Source: Knoellia aerolata DSM 18566
GTDB lineage: Bacteria; Actinomycetota; Actinomycetes; Actinomycetales; Dermatophilaceae
DNA length: 57,789 nucleotides
NCBI RefSeq assembly: GCF_000768695.1
Contig: NZ_AVPL01000020.1
Location: forward strand, 1-57,789
Direction of reading: 5' to 3'
Under the pieces are notes generated by a model. That model did no database searches, was not told the origin of the DNA, and worked only from the letters and a program-made list of their open reading frames with translations. The stretch's first letter is position 1, and every line of letters begins with the position of its first letter. A program made the translations under genes and the position numbers. Of the stretch, positions 48,301-56,971 are shown one piece after another.

Positions 48301-49368
48301 TCAGAGGGTGTCGGCGACGAGCTCGGCGGTCTGGAGCATGTTGAGCGCGGCGCCCTTGCGCAGGTTGTCGCCACACACGAAGAGGTCGATCGTGCGTGGG
48401 AAGTCGATGGCCTGGCGCATCCGGCCGACGAAGCGCGGGTCGGCACCGACGATGTCCACGGGAGTCGGGAAGTCGCCCTGGTCGGGGTCGTCCATGACGA
48501 CGACCGCCGGCGCCTCGACGAGCGCCTGGCGGGCGCGGTCCACCGGGATCGAGCGGGCGAACGTCGCGTGCACGGACACCGAGTGCGTCGAGACGACGGG
48601 GACACGGACGCAGGTCGCGGACACCCTCAGGTCGGGAAGGCCGAGGATCTTGCGCGTCTCGTGGCGGATCTTGGACTCCTCGGAGCTCCACCCGTCACCG
48701 ACGTGCGTTCCGACGAAGGGCAGGACGTTGAGCGCGAGCGGTCCGCCGAACAGGCTCGGCCCGAGCTCGTGCTCGATGGCGCGCCGCACGTCACCTGGCC
48801 TCATGCCGAGGTGGCGCTTGCCCCCGACCACGGCGATCTCGTCGTGCAGCCTGGACATCCCCGCCCGGCCCATGCCGGACGCCGCCTGGAAGCTCGTGAC
48901 GACGAGCTCGGTGAGCTCCCACTGCGCGTGCAGGACGGCGAGCACGTCGATCATCGTCATGACCGTGGCCCCGGGACTCGCGATGATGCCCTTGGGCCGG
49001 TTGCTCACCTCCTCGGGGTTGATCTCCGGGACGACGAGCGGCACGAGCGGGTCGCGCCGGAAGGTCGGGCTGTTGTCGACGACCACGGCGCCACGCTCGA
49101 CCGCGACACCGGCCCAGCCGGCCGAGATCTCTGGCGGGATGTCGACGACGGCGACGTCGACCCCGTCGAAGAACTCCGGGGTCAGGGCCTCGATGGTGAG
49201 CTCCTCGTCGGCCACCCGGCACACCGAGCCGACGTCCTCGGCTCCGGCCGCGAGGCGCACCTGCCCCCAGCGGTGGCGGTTGACGGGCAGGACGTCGCGC
49301 ATGACGGTGCCGACGGCACCGGTCGCCCCGACGATGGCGAGGGTGGGTCCGAGCGTGGAGGCGGTCAT
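48301..49368 (-). CDS. Aspartate-semialdehyde dehydrogenase-like protein lacking the catalytic Cys
   Basis: 355 aa. The NADP-binding motif IVGATGAVGTVMRDVL, VVDNSPTFRRD, VVPEINPEEV, SGMGRAGMS, SATCVRVPVVSTHSVSV and DNLRKGAALNMLQTAEL make the family clear. Where Asd has ANPNCTT, this protein reads ASPGATV, so residue 134 is Ala (GCC) in place of the nucleophilic Cys. The His of THSV and the Arg of CVRVP are kept. It sits directly downstream of aspartokinase, the usual lysC-asd order. Either it is non-catalytic, it works differently, or there is another asd elsewhere. I therefore withhold the gene symbol. Confidence 0.88.
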   Translation of the reverse strand: MTASTLGPTLAIVGATGAVGTVMRDVLPVNRHRWGQVRLAAGAEDVGSVCRVADEELTIEALTPEFFDGVDVAVVDIPPEISAGWAGVAVERGAVVVDNSPTFRRDPLVPLVVPEINPEEVSNRPKGIIASPGATVMTMIDVLAVLHAQWELTELVVTSFQAASGMGRAGMSRLHDEIAVVGGKRHLGMRPGDVRRAIEHELGPSLFGGPLALNVLPFVGTHVGDGWSSEESKIRHETRKILGLPDLRVSATCVRVPVVSTHSVSVHATFARSIPVDRARQALVEAPAVVVMDDPDQGDFPTPVDIVGADPRFVGRMRQAIDFPRTIDLFVCGDNLRKGAALNMLQTAELVADTL

Positions 49369-49387
49369 CCGTGGCAGCCCCGACCCC

Positions 49388-50674
49388 TCAGCGGCCCGTG
49401 CCGGCGTGGACGACGGCCTCGCCGTCCTCCGAGTCCAGACCGAAGGCCGTGTGCACCGCCCGGACGGCCTCGTCGAGCAGCTCGCTGCGGGTGACGACGG
49501 AGATGCGGATCTCGGAGGTCGAGATCATCTCGATGTTGACGCCGGCGTCGGCGAGCGCCCGGAAGAAGGTTGCGGAGACCCCGGGGTTCGAGCGCATGCC
49601 CGCGCCGACGAGGGAGAGCTTGCCGATCTGGTCGTCGTACTGGAGCCCGGCGAAGCCGACCTGCGCCTGGATCGCCTGCAGGGCCTGCATCCCGCGCTGC
49701 CCGTCGGTCTTGGGCAGGGTGAAGGAGATGTCGGTCAGCCCGGTCTCGGTGGCGGAGACGTTCTGGACGATCATGTCGATGTTGATCTCGGCGACGGCGA
49801 CGGCGTGGAAGATCTGCGCGGCCTTGCCGGTCTGGTCGGGCACACCGACGACGGTGATCTTGGCCTCGCTGAGGTCGTGAGCGACTCCGGCGATGATCGG
49901 GGCTTCCACGGCTTCTCCTTCGGGACCGGGGTGGTCCGAGACGATCGTGCCCTCCTTCGGCGTGAAGGAGGACCGGACATGGATGGGGATGTCGTAGCGG
50001 CGCGCGTACTCGACACTGCGCAGGTGCAGGACCTTGGAGCCGCTCGCGGCGAGCTCGAGCATCTCCTCGGCGGAGATGCGGGACAGCTTGCGGGCGGCCG
50101 GCACGATGCGGGGGTCGGCGGTGAAGACGCCGTCGACGTCCGTGTAGATCTCGCAGACCTCGGCGCCGAGCGCGGCGGCCAGCGCGACGGCGGTGGTGTC
50201 GGTGCCGCCGCGACCGAGGGTGGTGATCTCCTTGGTCGTCTGGCTCACCCCCTGGAAGCCGGCGACGATGACGACGTGCCCGTCCTCGAGCGCGCCGGTG
50301 ATCCGGCCCGGGGTGACGTCGATGATCTTGGCCCGCCCGTGGACCCCGTCGGTGATGACGCCGGCCTGGCTGCCCGTGAACGAACGCGCGGTCAGCCCGA
50401 GGTCGTGGATGGCCATCGCGACGAGCGCCATGCTGATCCGCTCACCCGCGGTGAGGAGCATGTCGAGCTCACGCGGCGGCGGGAGCGGGCTGACGCCCTG
50501 GGCCAGGTCGAGCAGCTCGTCGGTCGTGTCCCCCATCGCCGACACGGCGACGACGACCTCGTGGCCGCCCTTGCGCGTCTCGGCGATCCGGCGCGCCACC
50601 CGCTTGATGCTCTCGGCATCGGCGAGGGAGGAGCCGCCGTACTTCTGGACGACGATCGGCACGAGGACTCCCAT
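49388..50674 (-). CDS. lysC: Aspartokinase
   Basis: 428 aa. Catalyses ATP-dependent phosphorylation of aspartate, the first step to lysine, methionine, threonine and diaminopimelate. [17 protein letters not shown] and [18 protein letters not shown] are the kinase signatures. Two C-terminal ACT domains ([18 protein letters not shown] and [20 protein letters not shown]) bind the feedback effectors. An internal start giving a separate beta subunit, as in Corynebacterium, is possible but not resolved here. The ATG at 50674 and a GTG at 50662 are both candidates; GGGAG lies just before the latter. The Asd-like gene follows 19 bp downstream. I saw no lysine riboswitch in the 98-bp divergent leader region. 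Confidence 0.95.
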   Translation of the reverse strand: MGVLVPIVVQKYGGSSLADAESIKRVARRIAETRKGGHEVVVAVSAMGDTTDELLDLAQGVSPLPPPRELDMLLTAGERISMALVAMAIHDLGLTARSFTGSQAGVITDGVHGRAKIIDVTPGRITGALEDGHVVIVAGFQGVSQTTKEITTLGRGGTDTTAVALAAALGAEVCEIYTDVDGVFTADPRIVPAARKLSRISAEEMLELAASGSKVLHLRSVEYARRYDIPIHVRSSFTPKEGTIVSDHPGPEGEAVEAPIIAGVAHDLSEAKITVVGVPDQTGKAAQIFHAVAVAEINIDMIVQNVSATETGLTDISFTLPKTDGQRGMQALQAIQAQVGFAGLQYDDQIGKLSLVGAGMRSNPGVSATFFRALADAGVNIEMISTSEIRISVVTRSELLDEAVRAVHTAFGLDSEDGEAVVHAGTGR

Positions 50675-50760
50675 GCAGTGGGTCGCGAGCAGGTGGACGG
50701 CGCCGAGTCTAACGAGCGACCCGCGCAGCCGAACTCACGCCCGTATGCCGGTCGGGGCCC

Positions 50761-50766
50761 TACATT
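50761..50766 (+). promoter_or_regulatory. -10 box of a leaderless ABC-transporter promoter
   Basis: TACATT, then six bases, then ATG at 50773. No ribosome-binding sequence lies between. The promoter is divergent from the aspartokinase gene. Confidence 0.55.
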
Positions 50767-50772
50767 CGCGTC

Positions 50773-51744
50773 ATGAGCTCCGACGACGCGCCCGTGCCAC
50801 CCGGCGACGGACCCACCGGCGGGCCTCCCGGCGGTGCGGCAGGCATCGTCGTCACCGGGGTGCGGCGGGTCTTCGGCGACGTCGTCGCCGTCGACGACAT
50901 CTCGCTGGTCGCCCGGCCCGGTGAGGTCACGGCCCTCATCGGACCCAACGGCGCCGGCAAGACGACTCTCATGCTCATGCTCGCCACCCTCCTCGTCCCG
51001 GACCGGGGGGCGATCACCATCGACGGCATCGACCCGGTCACCGACCCGCGAGCGGTCCGGCGCAGGATCGGCTGGATGCCCGACGGCTTCGGGACCTGGG
51101 ACGCGCTCACGGTGCGCGAGGTGCTGCACACGATCGGTGCGGCATACGACCTGCCCGCGGCCGAGGCGAGGGCCCGCACCGAGGAGGTGCTGGCGCAGGT
51201 CCACCTCGGCGACCTCGCGGACCGGCGTGCCCGGGTCCTCTCGCGCGGCCAGAAGCAGCGGCTCGGGATGGCCCGGGCGCTCCTGCACCGACCCACGACC
51301 CTCATCCTCGACGAGCCGGCGTCCGGCCTCGACCCGCGAAGCCGGATCGAGCTGCGGGACCTGCTGCGCTCGCTCGCGGCCGCGGGGACGACGGTGCTCG
51401 TCTCGAGCCACATCCTCACCGAGCTCCAGGAGATGGCCGACCGGGCCGTCATCGTCGCCGGCGGCCGCACCATCGAGACGCAGGCCGTCGACGGCGCGCC
51501 CCGCGCCCTGCGCACGTGGCGAATTGCCGCCCAGGACCGGACGCGGCTGGTCGAGGCGCTCGACGCGGCCGCAGTGGTGTGGCGGGCGGCCGGGACGACG
51601 GTCGACGTCGACCTCGCCGGCGACGACGAGGCCGCCGAGCTGCTCGCCGGGCTCGCCGGGAGCGGCGCCCGGGTCACGGCCTACGCCCCCGTGCACGGGG
51701 CGATGGAAGCCGCCTACCTCGCCGCGACGGAGGAACGACGATGA
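50773..51744 (+). CDS. ABC transporter ATP-binding protein
   Basis: 323 aa. Walker A GPNGAGKTT, Q-loop region IGWMPDGFG, signature LSRGQKQRL in place of LSGGQ, Walker B LILDEPASGLDP and switch VSSHILTEL make a complete nucleotide-binding domain. It is of the multidrug/Nod type with a C-terminal extension of about 80 residues (from about 240) in place of a second domain. It powers the permease encoded next, with which it overlaps by 4 bp (ATGA). The substrate is unknown; the family usually handles drugs, lipids or peptides. Confidence 0.92.
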   Translation: MSSDDAPVPPGDGPTGGPPGGAAGIVVTGVRRVFGDVVAVDDISLVARPGEVTALIGPNGAGKTTLMLMLATLLVPDRGAITIDGIDPVTDPRAVRRRIGWMPDGFGTWDALTVREVLHTIGAAYDLPAAEARARTEEVLAQVHLGDLADRRARVLSRGQKQRLGMARALLHRPTTLILDEPASGLDPRSRIELRDLLRSLAAAGTTVLVSSHILTELQEMADRAVIVAGGRTIETQAVDGAPRALRTWRIAAQDRTRLVEALDAAAVVWRAAGTTVDVDLAGDDEAAELLAGLAGSGARVTAYAPVHGAMEAAYLAATEERR

Positions 51745-52886
51745 GCCGGAAGCGTCTGTGGACGGTCGCCCGGCTCGAGCTCGTCCAGCGGGTCCGGACC
51801 TCGCGGTGGCCGGTCGTCCTCGGGGCATGGGTCGTCGTCATCGGCCTCGTGACGTTCGCCGCGTGGTGGGCGGTGCGCACCACCGACGTCGCGTCCGGTC
51901 CCTCGCTCTACGACGTGACGACGTTCTTCGTCCTCATGCTCGGGATGCTCATCGTGCCGAGCCTCACCGCGACCACCGTCAACGGTGACCGCGAGCACGG
52001 CGTCCTCGCGACGATGCAGACGACGCTGGTGACCTCGTGGGAGCTCGTGCTCGGCAAGCTGCTCGCGTCGTGGCTCGTCGCGATGTGCTTCCTCGCGACC
52101 GCTCTGCCCTTCCTCGCGTGGGCCTGGGCCGCCGGAGGCATCGGGTTCGGGCGGATCCTGCTCTCGCTGCTCGTCCTCACGGTCGTGCTCGCGGTCGTCG
52201 CGGCGGTGGGGCTGATGTTCTCGAGCCTCACGGCCCGACCGGTGGCCTCGGCGGTCCTCACCTACCTCAGCCTCGCGACGCTGGTCGTCGGGACGCTCAT
52301 CGCCTTCCTCCTCGCCGCGGTGATCATGACCGAGGAGGTCACGGTGACCGTGCGCGGCGTGCCGGACAGCTACTGGAGCGCGGAGGTCACACCGCCGCTC
52401 GACGAGCCCCAGCCGGGTCTGCCCAGCGAGGGGTTCATCCCCCAGCCCACCGAGGACGACTGCACGACCTTCACCCGCCGTCAGTCCGTCGCGCACACCG
52501 AGCGGCTGTGGCCCCTGCTCGCCCTCAACCCGTTCGTCGTCGTCGCCGACGCCGCGCCGTCCCGGACGAGCGAGAGCAGCACGTTCGGTGGCGGCTTCAC
52601 GCCGATGCGCTGGATCAGTGACGGCAGCCGCGACGCCCGCCACGGCGCCGGCGACCTCGACGCGGTGGTCGACGAGTGCGGCGACGTCATCGCGCGCACC
52701 GAGGCGGAGTCCGAGGACACGCAGCGGCAACGTGACGTGGCGGACCGGGAGCGCCGGGACGAGAACGCCGTCTGGCCGTGGGGGCTGGGCTTCCTCGTCG
52801 CCCTGGGCGTGGGCTCGGTCCTCGTCGCCGAGCGCCGGGTGAGGACGCCGGTCCGGCGGCTGCCGAGCGGCACCCGCATCGCCTGA
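51741..52886 (+). CDS. ABC-2 type permease
   Basis: 381 aa with six apparent transmembrane segments: one at the N-terminus (VVLGAWVVVIGLVTFAAWWA), four in the middle (including FFVLMLGMLIVPSLTA and LLSLLVLTVVLAVVAAVGLM) and one near the C-terminus (GLGFLVALGVGSVLVAERRV). NGDREHGVLATMQTTL is the coupling-helix motif of ABC-2 permeases. A large extracytoplasmic segment with two Cys (about residues 210-340) is unusual and could bind a partner or substrate. It ends with a free 3' side and is followed 17 bp later by the convergent peptidase gene. Confidence 0.85.
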   Translation: MSRKRLWTVARLELVQRVRTSRWPVVLGAWVVVIGLVTFAAWWAVRTTDVASGPSLYDVTTFFVLMLGMLIVPSLTATTVNGDREHGVLATMQTTLVTSWELVLGKLLASWLVAMCFLATALPFLAWAWAAGGIGFGRILLSLLVLTVVLAVVAAVGLMFSSLTARPVASAVLTYLSLATLVVGTLIAFLLAAVIMTEEVTVTVRGVPDSYWSAEVTPPLDEPQPGLPSEGFIPQPTEDDCTTFTRRQSVAHTERLWPLLALNPFVVVADAAPSRTSESSTFGGGFTPMRWISDGSRDARHGAGDLDAVVDECGDVIARTEAESEDTQRQRDVADRERRDENAVWPWGLGFLVALGVGSVLVAERRVRTPVRRLPSGTRIA

Positions 52887-52903
52887 CAGCTCCGGACGGG
52901 CGC

Positions 52904-54475
52904 TCAGTAGCGACCGTGCGCGATGCGCCTGCCGAATGCCGAGCCCCAGGACTCCACCGCCGACGCTGCATCCTGCGAGCGTGCGTCGGGTGACCCGGAA
53001 CGGGCGCCGGCGAGGCTCGTGACCTCCGGCTTCGAGCCGGTGAAGAGCCAGGCGTCGAAGAGGTCGTCGAGCTGCTGCCCCGAGACCGACTCCGCCAGCG
53101 CGATGAACTGAGCGGTCGTGCCCGTGCCGCCGCTGCGCTGCGACGCCCACTGCTTCGCGATCTCGAAGAAGTCCGCGTCGCCGACCCGGTTGCGCAGCAC
53201 CTGCAGGGTCAGTCCACCACGCAGGTAGACCGGCTCGCCGAAGAGGTCGTCGGCGGGTGGCTCCCCGATGACGAACGCCCAGAAGGGGTCGTCGTCGGGA
53301 ATCACTGCGAGGTAGAAGTCGAGGGCGTCCTGTGGCGTGAAGAAGCCCTCGTGCTCAGCCCACAGCCACTCGGCGTAGGTGGCCCAGCCCTCATTGAGCC
53401 AGATGTCCTGCCACTGCTCGAGGGCGACGTCGTCGCCGTACCACTGGTGGGCGAGCTCGTGAGCGACGACCGCGTCGCCGCCGTCCGGCCAGAAGTACTT
53501 GGAGTACACCGGGCGGGTCTGGGTCTCGAGCGCGAAGAACAGGTCGTCCTGGTCGTCGACGATGGCGCCGACCGTGGAGAACGGGTACGGGCCGAAGGCG
53601 GCGGACAGCACGTCGAGGACCTCACCCTGACGGGACAACGAGCTGTCGATGGCCGGGCCCAGCACCGGATCGTCGAGGAGGTCCGGGTCCACGGCGTCGT
53701 AGACGGGGAGGCCGGACGGGGTGCTCCACTGCCGCACGTCCCACTCCCCGATGTCGATCGTCGCGAGGTAGCTCGCCATCGGCTCGGGAGCGTCCCAGTC
53801 GAAGGTCGTCCGACCGTTCGCGGACCGCTCGCCCACGAGGAACCCGTTGGCGACGACACCGAGGCCGTCGGGAACGGTGACGTGGAAGGTGTATGCCGCC
53901 TTGTCCCGCGGGTGGTCGTTGACCGGGAACCATCCGGCTGCGACGTCCGGCTGCCCGGCCACGGTGGCGCCGTCATCGGTCGCCATGAAACCCGTCCGCA
54001 GCTCGAAACCCTCGAGCGGGATGACGAACTCCTTGGGTACACCGGAGTACGACGTGACGATCGTCATCGGCGAGCCGGCCCGCACCTTCTGCCGTGGGAC
54101 GACGACGAGCTCGGCGCCGTCCCTGGTCCACCCGGCAGGCTTGCCGCCGACGGTGAGGCTCGTGATCGTCATGCCGTCGAAGTCGAGGTTGAAGCGGTAG
54201 AGGTCTGCGGTCGCCACGGCCTCGATCGTCGAGGTGGCTGACCACACGTCGGTGGCCGGGTCGTAGCTCCCGGCGATGTCGTAGTGCCGGACGTCGTACC
54301 CGCCGTTCCCGGCGAGGGGGTAGTAGACGTCACCGACGCCGGGGGTCCCGGCGGTGAACCGTCCGTTCTTCCCGCCGGAGTCATCGGCGCCGGCGAGGGG
54401 GGCGCCGACCGCGAGGGCTGCGGTGACAGCGGTGGCGGCCACCGCGGACAACAGGGATCTGGTGTGTTCTGCCAT
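52904..54475 (-). CDS. Secreted M1-family metallopeptidase
   Basis: 523 aa. The signal peptide is about residues 1-31 (LLSAVAATAVTAALAVGAPL then AGA). The catalytic zinc site is HELAHQW with the third ligand in NEGWATYAEW. The exopeptidase motif usually written GAMEN reads ALETQTRP, as in other actinobacterial M1 enzymes. The N-terminal domain (YDIAGSYDPATDVWSATS) is the expected beta-saddle. The C-terminal domain is shortened compared with pepN, so this is a compact extracellular aminopeptidase. GAGGTC precedes the ATG at 54475. It is not obviously in an operon. Confidence 0.9.
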   Translation of the reverse strand: MAEHTRSLLSAVAATAVTAALAVGAPLAGADDSGGKNGRFTAGTPGVGDVYYPLAGNGGYDVRHYDIAGSYDPATDVWSATSTIEAVATADLYRFNLDFDGMTITSLTVGGKPAGWTRDGAELVVVPRQKVRAGSPMTIVTSYSGVPKEFVIPLEGFELRTGFMATDDGATVAGQPDVAAGWFPVNDHPRDKAAYTFHVTVPDGLGVVANGFLVGERSANGRTTFDWDAPEPMASYLATIDIGEWDVRQWSTPSGLPVYDAVDPDLLDDPVLGPAIDSSLSRQGEVLDVLSAAFGPYPFSTVGAIVDDQDDLFFALETQTRPVYSKYFWPDGGDAVVAHELAHQWYGDDVALEQWQDIWLNEGWATYAEWLWAEHEGFFTPQDALDFYLAVIPDDDPFWAFVIGEPPADDLFGEPVYLRGGLTLQVLRNRVGDADFFEIAKQWASQRSGGTGTTAQFIALAESVSGQQLDDLFDAWLFTGSKPEVTSLAGARSGSPDARSQDAASAVESWGSAFGRRIAHGRY

Positions 54476-54581
54476 GAGATGACCTCTCCGATGAGGTCGC
54501 GCCGGGTGGCGCGGCGGCACTCAACGCTACTCGCGTCCGCGGCCGCGCACGGGCGGTTCAGGGCAGATCCGAGACCGTTCG

Positions 54582-55160
54582 TCAGGGGTGGAGCGCGTCG
54601 AACTCGGCCTCGGCGACGGCGTCCGCGTCGGCGTCGAGCCGGATGTGCGCGAGCAGAGCCTGGATGACGCGCAGCGCACTCGCCGCGCGCTCGCCCCAGT
54701 CGGAGAGGTAGCTGAACTGCCACCACCACAGCGCCTCGAGCACCCGGCCCTCCTCGTGGTGGCGCAGCCCGTGGGCGAGCGCCGACGCGACGACGGTGAG
54801 GTCGTTGGCGAGCGAGCCCCGCGTGAGCTCGGGGTCTGTCACGGGGTCGACGACGTCGGCATAGTCGTCGAGACCCTCGAAGAGGTTGGTGAGGCTCTCG
54901 CGCAACGGGTCCAGCTCGACGTCCGGCCCGGGGTCCACCTCGTAGCGGTCCTCCGGGATGACGTCCTCGATCGCACCGAGCCGGGCCCCCATGACGAGGA
55001 CCTGCGAGAGCGCCAGCAGGCTGAGCGGCAGGGCAGCCGACGGGTTGGCGCCGGACGCGATGTCGGTGACCGTCGCGAGGTAGGTGCGCGACTCGTCGGC
55101 CGAGTCGTCTGCGAGCGCGCGCAGGTCCGCCAGCCGGTCGTCGACCTCCTGGTCAGGCAT
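54582..55160 (-). CDS. DUF5063 family protein
   Basis: 192 aa, acidic and all-helical. [20 protein letters not shown] and [20 protein letters not shown] are typical of DUF5063 proteins. Function is unknown. The N-terminal 8 bp overlap the end of recR, and recR-DUF5063 adjacency is common in actinobacteria, so the two are translated together. No metal site or enzyme motif is evident. The 106-bp region up to the peptidase start carries the peptidase promoter. Confidence 0.88.
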   Translation of the reverse strand: MPDQEVDDRLADLRALADDSADESRTYLATVTDIASGANPSAALPLSLLALSQVLVMGARLGAIEDVIPEDRYEVDPGPDVELDPLRESLTNLFEGLDDYADVVDPVTDPELTRGSLANDLTVVASALAHGLRHHEEGRVLEALWWWQFSYLSDWGERAASALRVIQALLAHIRLDADADAVAEAEFDALHP

Positions 55161-55752
55161 CGAGCAACCTCCGTCCCTCGAACGCGCGGCCGAGCGTGAC
55201 CTCGTCGGCGTACTCGAGGTCGCCGCCGACGGGCAGGCCCGACGCGAGCCGGGTGACGCGGATGTTCATCCCCTTGAGGAAGCGTGCGAGGTAGCTCGCC
55301 GTCGCCTCGCCCTCGAGGTTGGGGTCGGTCGCGATGATGACCTCGGTGACCTCGCTGCTCGCGAGGCGGGCCATCAGCTCACGGAAGGTGAGGTCGTCCG
55401 GGCCGATGCCGTCGATGGGGCTGATCGCGCCGCCGAGCACGTGGTAGCGCCCACGGAACTCCCGGGTGCGCTCGATGGCGACGACGTCCTTGGGCTCCTC
55501 GACGACGCAGATGCTGCTGAGGTCGCGGCGGCTGTCGGCACAGATCCGGCACTGCTCGGACTCGGCGATGTTGAAGCAGATCGTGCAGAAGCGGACCTTG
55601 GCCTTGACCTGGGTGAGCGCGTCGGTGAGGCGCTGCACGTCCACGGCGTCGGACTGGAGCAGGTGGAAGGCGATGCGCTGGGCGCTCTTGGGACCGACGC
55701 CCGGGAGTCGGCCGAGTTCGTCGATGAGGTCCTGCACTGCGCCTTCGTACAC
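55153..55752 (-). CDS. recR: Recombination protein RecR
   Basis: 199 aa. Acts with RecF/RecO in loading RecA onto gapped [23 protein letters not shown] is the helix-hairpin-helix, the four-Cys zinc finger is [16 protein letters not shown], and the Toprim domain begins [16 protein letters not shown] and includes [14 protein letters not shown]. The start is a GTG at 55750-55752, six bases after TAGGCT, so it may be leaderless. It leads a coupled recR-DUF5063 pair and lies a short way from dnaX, which is the usual neighbourhood. Confidence 0.96.
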   Translation of the reverse strand: MYEGAVQDLIDELGRLPGVGPKSAQRIAFHLLQSDAVDVQRLTDALTQVKAKVRFCTICFNIAESEQCRICADSRRDLSSICVVEEPKDVVAIERTREFRGRYHVLGGAISPIDGIGPDDLTFRELMARLASSEVTEVIIATDPNLEGEATASYLARFLKGMNIRVTRLASGLPVGGDLEYADEVTLGRAFEGRRLLDA

Positions 55753-55758
55753 ACCCCG

Positions 55759-55764
55759 AGCCTA
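55759..55764 (-). promoter_or_regulatory. -10 box of a leaderless recR promoter
   Basis: TAGGCT on the minus strand, six bases, then the GTG start. The box overlaps the stop codon region of the upstream membrane-protein gene, so recR seems to have its own promoter. Confidence 0.5.
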
Positions 55765-56253
55765 GGCCACCGATCGCTCGGCAGGCTCCACCCGCGGGGA
55801 GGGATCGCGTGCGACCAGGAGTCCGGCGGAGCCGAGCACGAGGAGGGCCACCGACGGCAGCAGCAGCGGGGACCTCCACGGCTCGAAGGCGCCGTAGCCC
55901 TGCACGGCGACCGCCACCGCGGCGGCGAGCGGGATTCCTGTCGCGATCTCGACGAGGGCCAAGACGCGCCACTCGGAGAGCGGACGACCGCTGCCCAGGT
56001 GTCGCAGCGCCCGAAGTGCCCTCCGGGTGAAGGCCAGGGCTGCCAGTCCCAGCACCACCCCGGGCAGCGCGACCACTCCCCCGAGGCCGGCATAGGGGCG
56101 CGTCCCTGCATGGATCATCACGGCTGCGACCACCAGGGCCCCCGCGCCAGCGACCACGTGGCCCAGGCCGACCAGCCGCACCACGGTCGCGCGCTGACGC
56201 CGTTCGGCAGGTCTCATGCCCTCAGTGAAGCGGAGGACGGACGGTGCCGCCAT
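55762..56253 (-). CDS. Small four-helix membrane protein
   Basis: 163 aa with four predicted transmembrane helices (GHVVAGAGALVVAAVMIHAG, GVVALPGVVLGLAALAF, LVEIATGIPLAAAVAVAVQG and LLLPSVALLVLGSAGLLVA). No family is recognised. An ATG at 56217 is an alternative start, but GAGGG lies only one base before it, which is too close. It sits between dnaX/acyltransferase and recR, where actinobacteria often carry a YbaB-type gene instead; I do not see one. Confidence 0.6.
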   Translation of the reverse strand: MAAPSVLRFTEGMRPAERRQRATVVRLVGLGHVVAGAGALVVAAVMIHAGTRPYAGLGGVVALPGVVLGLAALAFTRRALRALRHLGSGRPLSEWRVLALVEIATGIPLAAAVAVAVQGYGAFEPWRSPLLLPSVALLVLGSAGLLVARDPSPRVEPAERSVA

Positions 56254-56287
56254 GAGCGCTCGGCCCCAGATCGGGGCGATCGTGCGC

Positions 56288-56971
56288 TCAGTCGTCGGGG
56301 TCGGCGCTCGGCGGGCGCTCGTTGTAGGTGTCGGCCCGCTCCTGACCGGTGAGGGCGGCGATCGCGTCCATGACGTCGTCGGTCAGCTGGCGACGGGCGC
56401 GACCGGCGGGCAGGCCGGCATACGCCGACGGCTGGATCGGGGTCCCGAAGGCGACCGTCACGTCCGCGAGCCGCAGGCCACGCGCCCCGACGGGCTGGAC
56501 CTTGTCGGTGCCGATGAGCCCCACGGGCACGACGGGGACCCCGGCGGTGAGGGCGAGGAACGCGACCCCGGTGCGGCCGCGGTAGAGACGGCCGTCACGT
56601 GAGCGGGTGCCCTCGGGGTAGACGCCGAAGGCCTTGCCGGCGCGCAGCACCTCGAGCGCCAGGTCGAGCGAGGCCTGGGCACCGCGCGAGTCGTCACGGT
56701 CGAGCGGGATCGCGTCACCGGCCTCCATGAAGCCCCGGACGAAACGGCCGCGGAGCCCGGTTCCGGTGAAGTACTCCTGCTTGGCGAGGAAGGAGACCTT
56801 GCGGGGGGCGGCCACCGGGATCGCGAAGCTGTCGATGAAGGAGAGGTGGTTGCTCGCGAGGAGGACGCCACCCTCTCTGGGGACGTTGTCCTTGCCGAGG
56901 ATCGTCGGCCGCCACACCGCGTGGGCGAGCGACATCGTGAGGGTGCGCCCGACCCAGTAGTAGGTGCTCAT
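56288..56971 (-). CDS. 1-acyl-glycerol-3-phosphate acyltransferase (PlsC family)
   Basis: 227 aa. NHLSFIDSF contains the HX4D catalytic motif, YPEGTRSRDG is the glycerol-phosphate-binding motif, and VPVVPVGLIGTDKVQPVG is the third conserved block. It transfers an acyl chain to lysophosphatidic acid at the inner face of the membrane. The ATG overlaps the dnaX stop by three bases (ATGA), so it is coupled to dnaX. The specific acyl donor or acceptor is not determined by sequence. Confidence 0.9.
   Translation of the reverse strand: MSTYYWVGRTLTMSLAHAVWRPTILGKDNVPREGGVLLASNHLSFIDSFAIPVAAPRKVSFLAKQEYFTGTGLRGRFVRGFMEAGDAIPLDRDDSRGAQASLDLALEVLRAGKAFGVYPEGTRSRDGRLYRGRTGVAFLALTAGVPVVPVGLIGTDKVQPVGARGLRLADVTVAFGTPIQPSAYAGLPAGRARRQLTDDVMDAIAALTGQERADTYNERPPSADPDD

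Noticed and set aside
50675-50772. Lysine riboswitch in front of aspartokinase
   Set aside because: The interval is only 98 bp, shared with a divergent promoter, and shows none of the conserved helices I would expect.
46927-50776. Very long plus-strand frames (852-855 codons) opposite the LytR_C, Asd-like and aspartokinase genes
   Set aside because: They mirror three well-recognised minus-strand genes and contain only Arg/Gly/Asp-rich nonsense.
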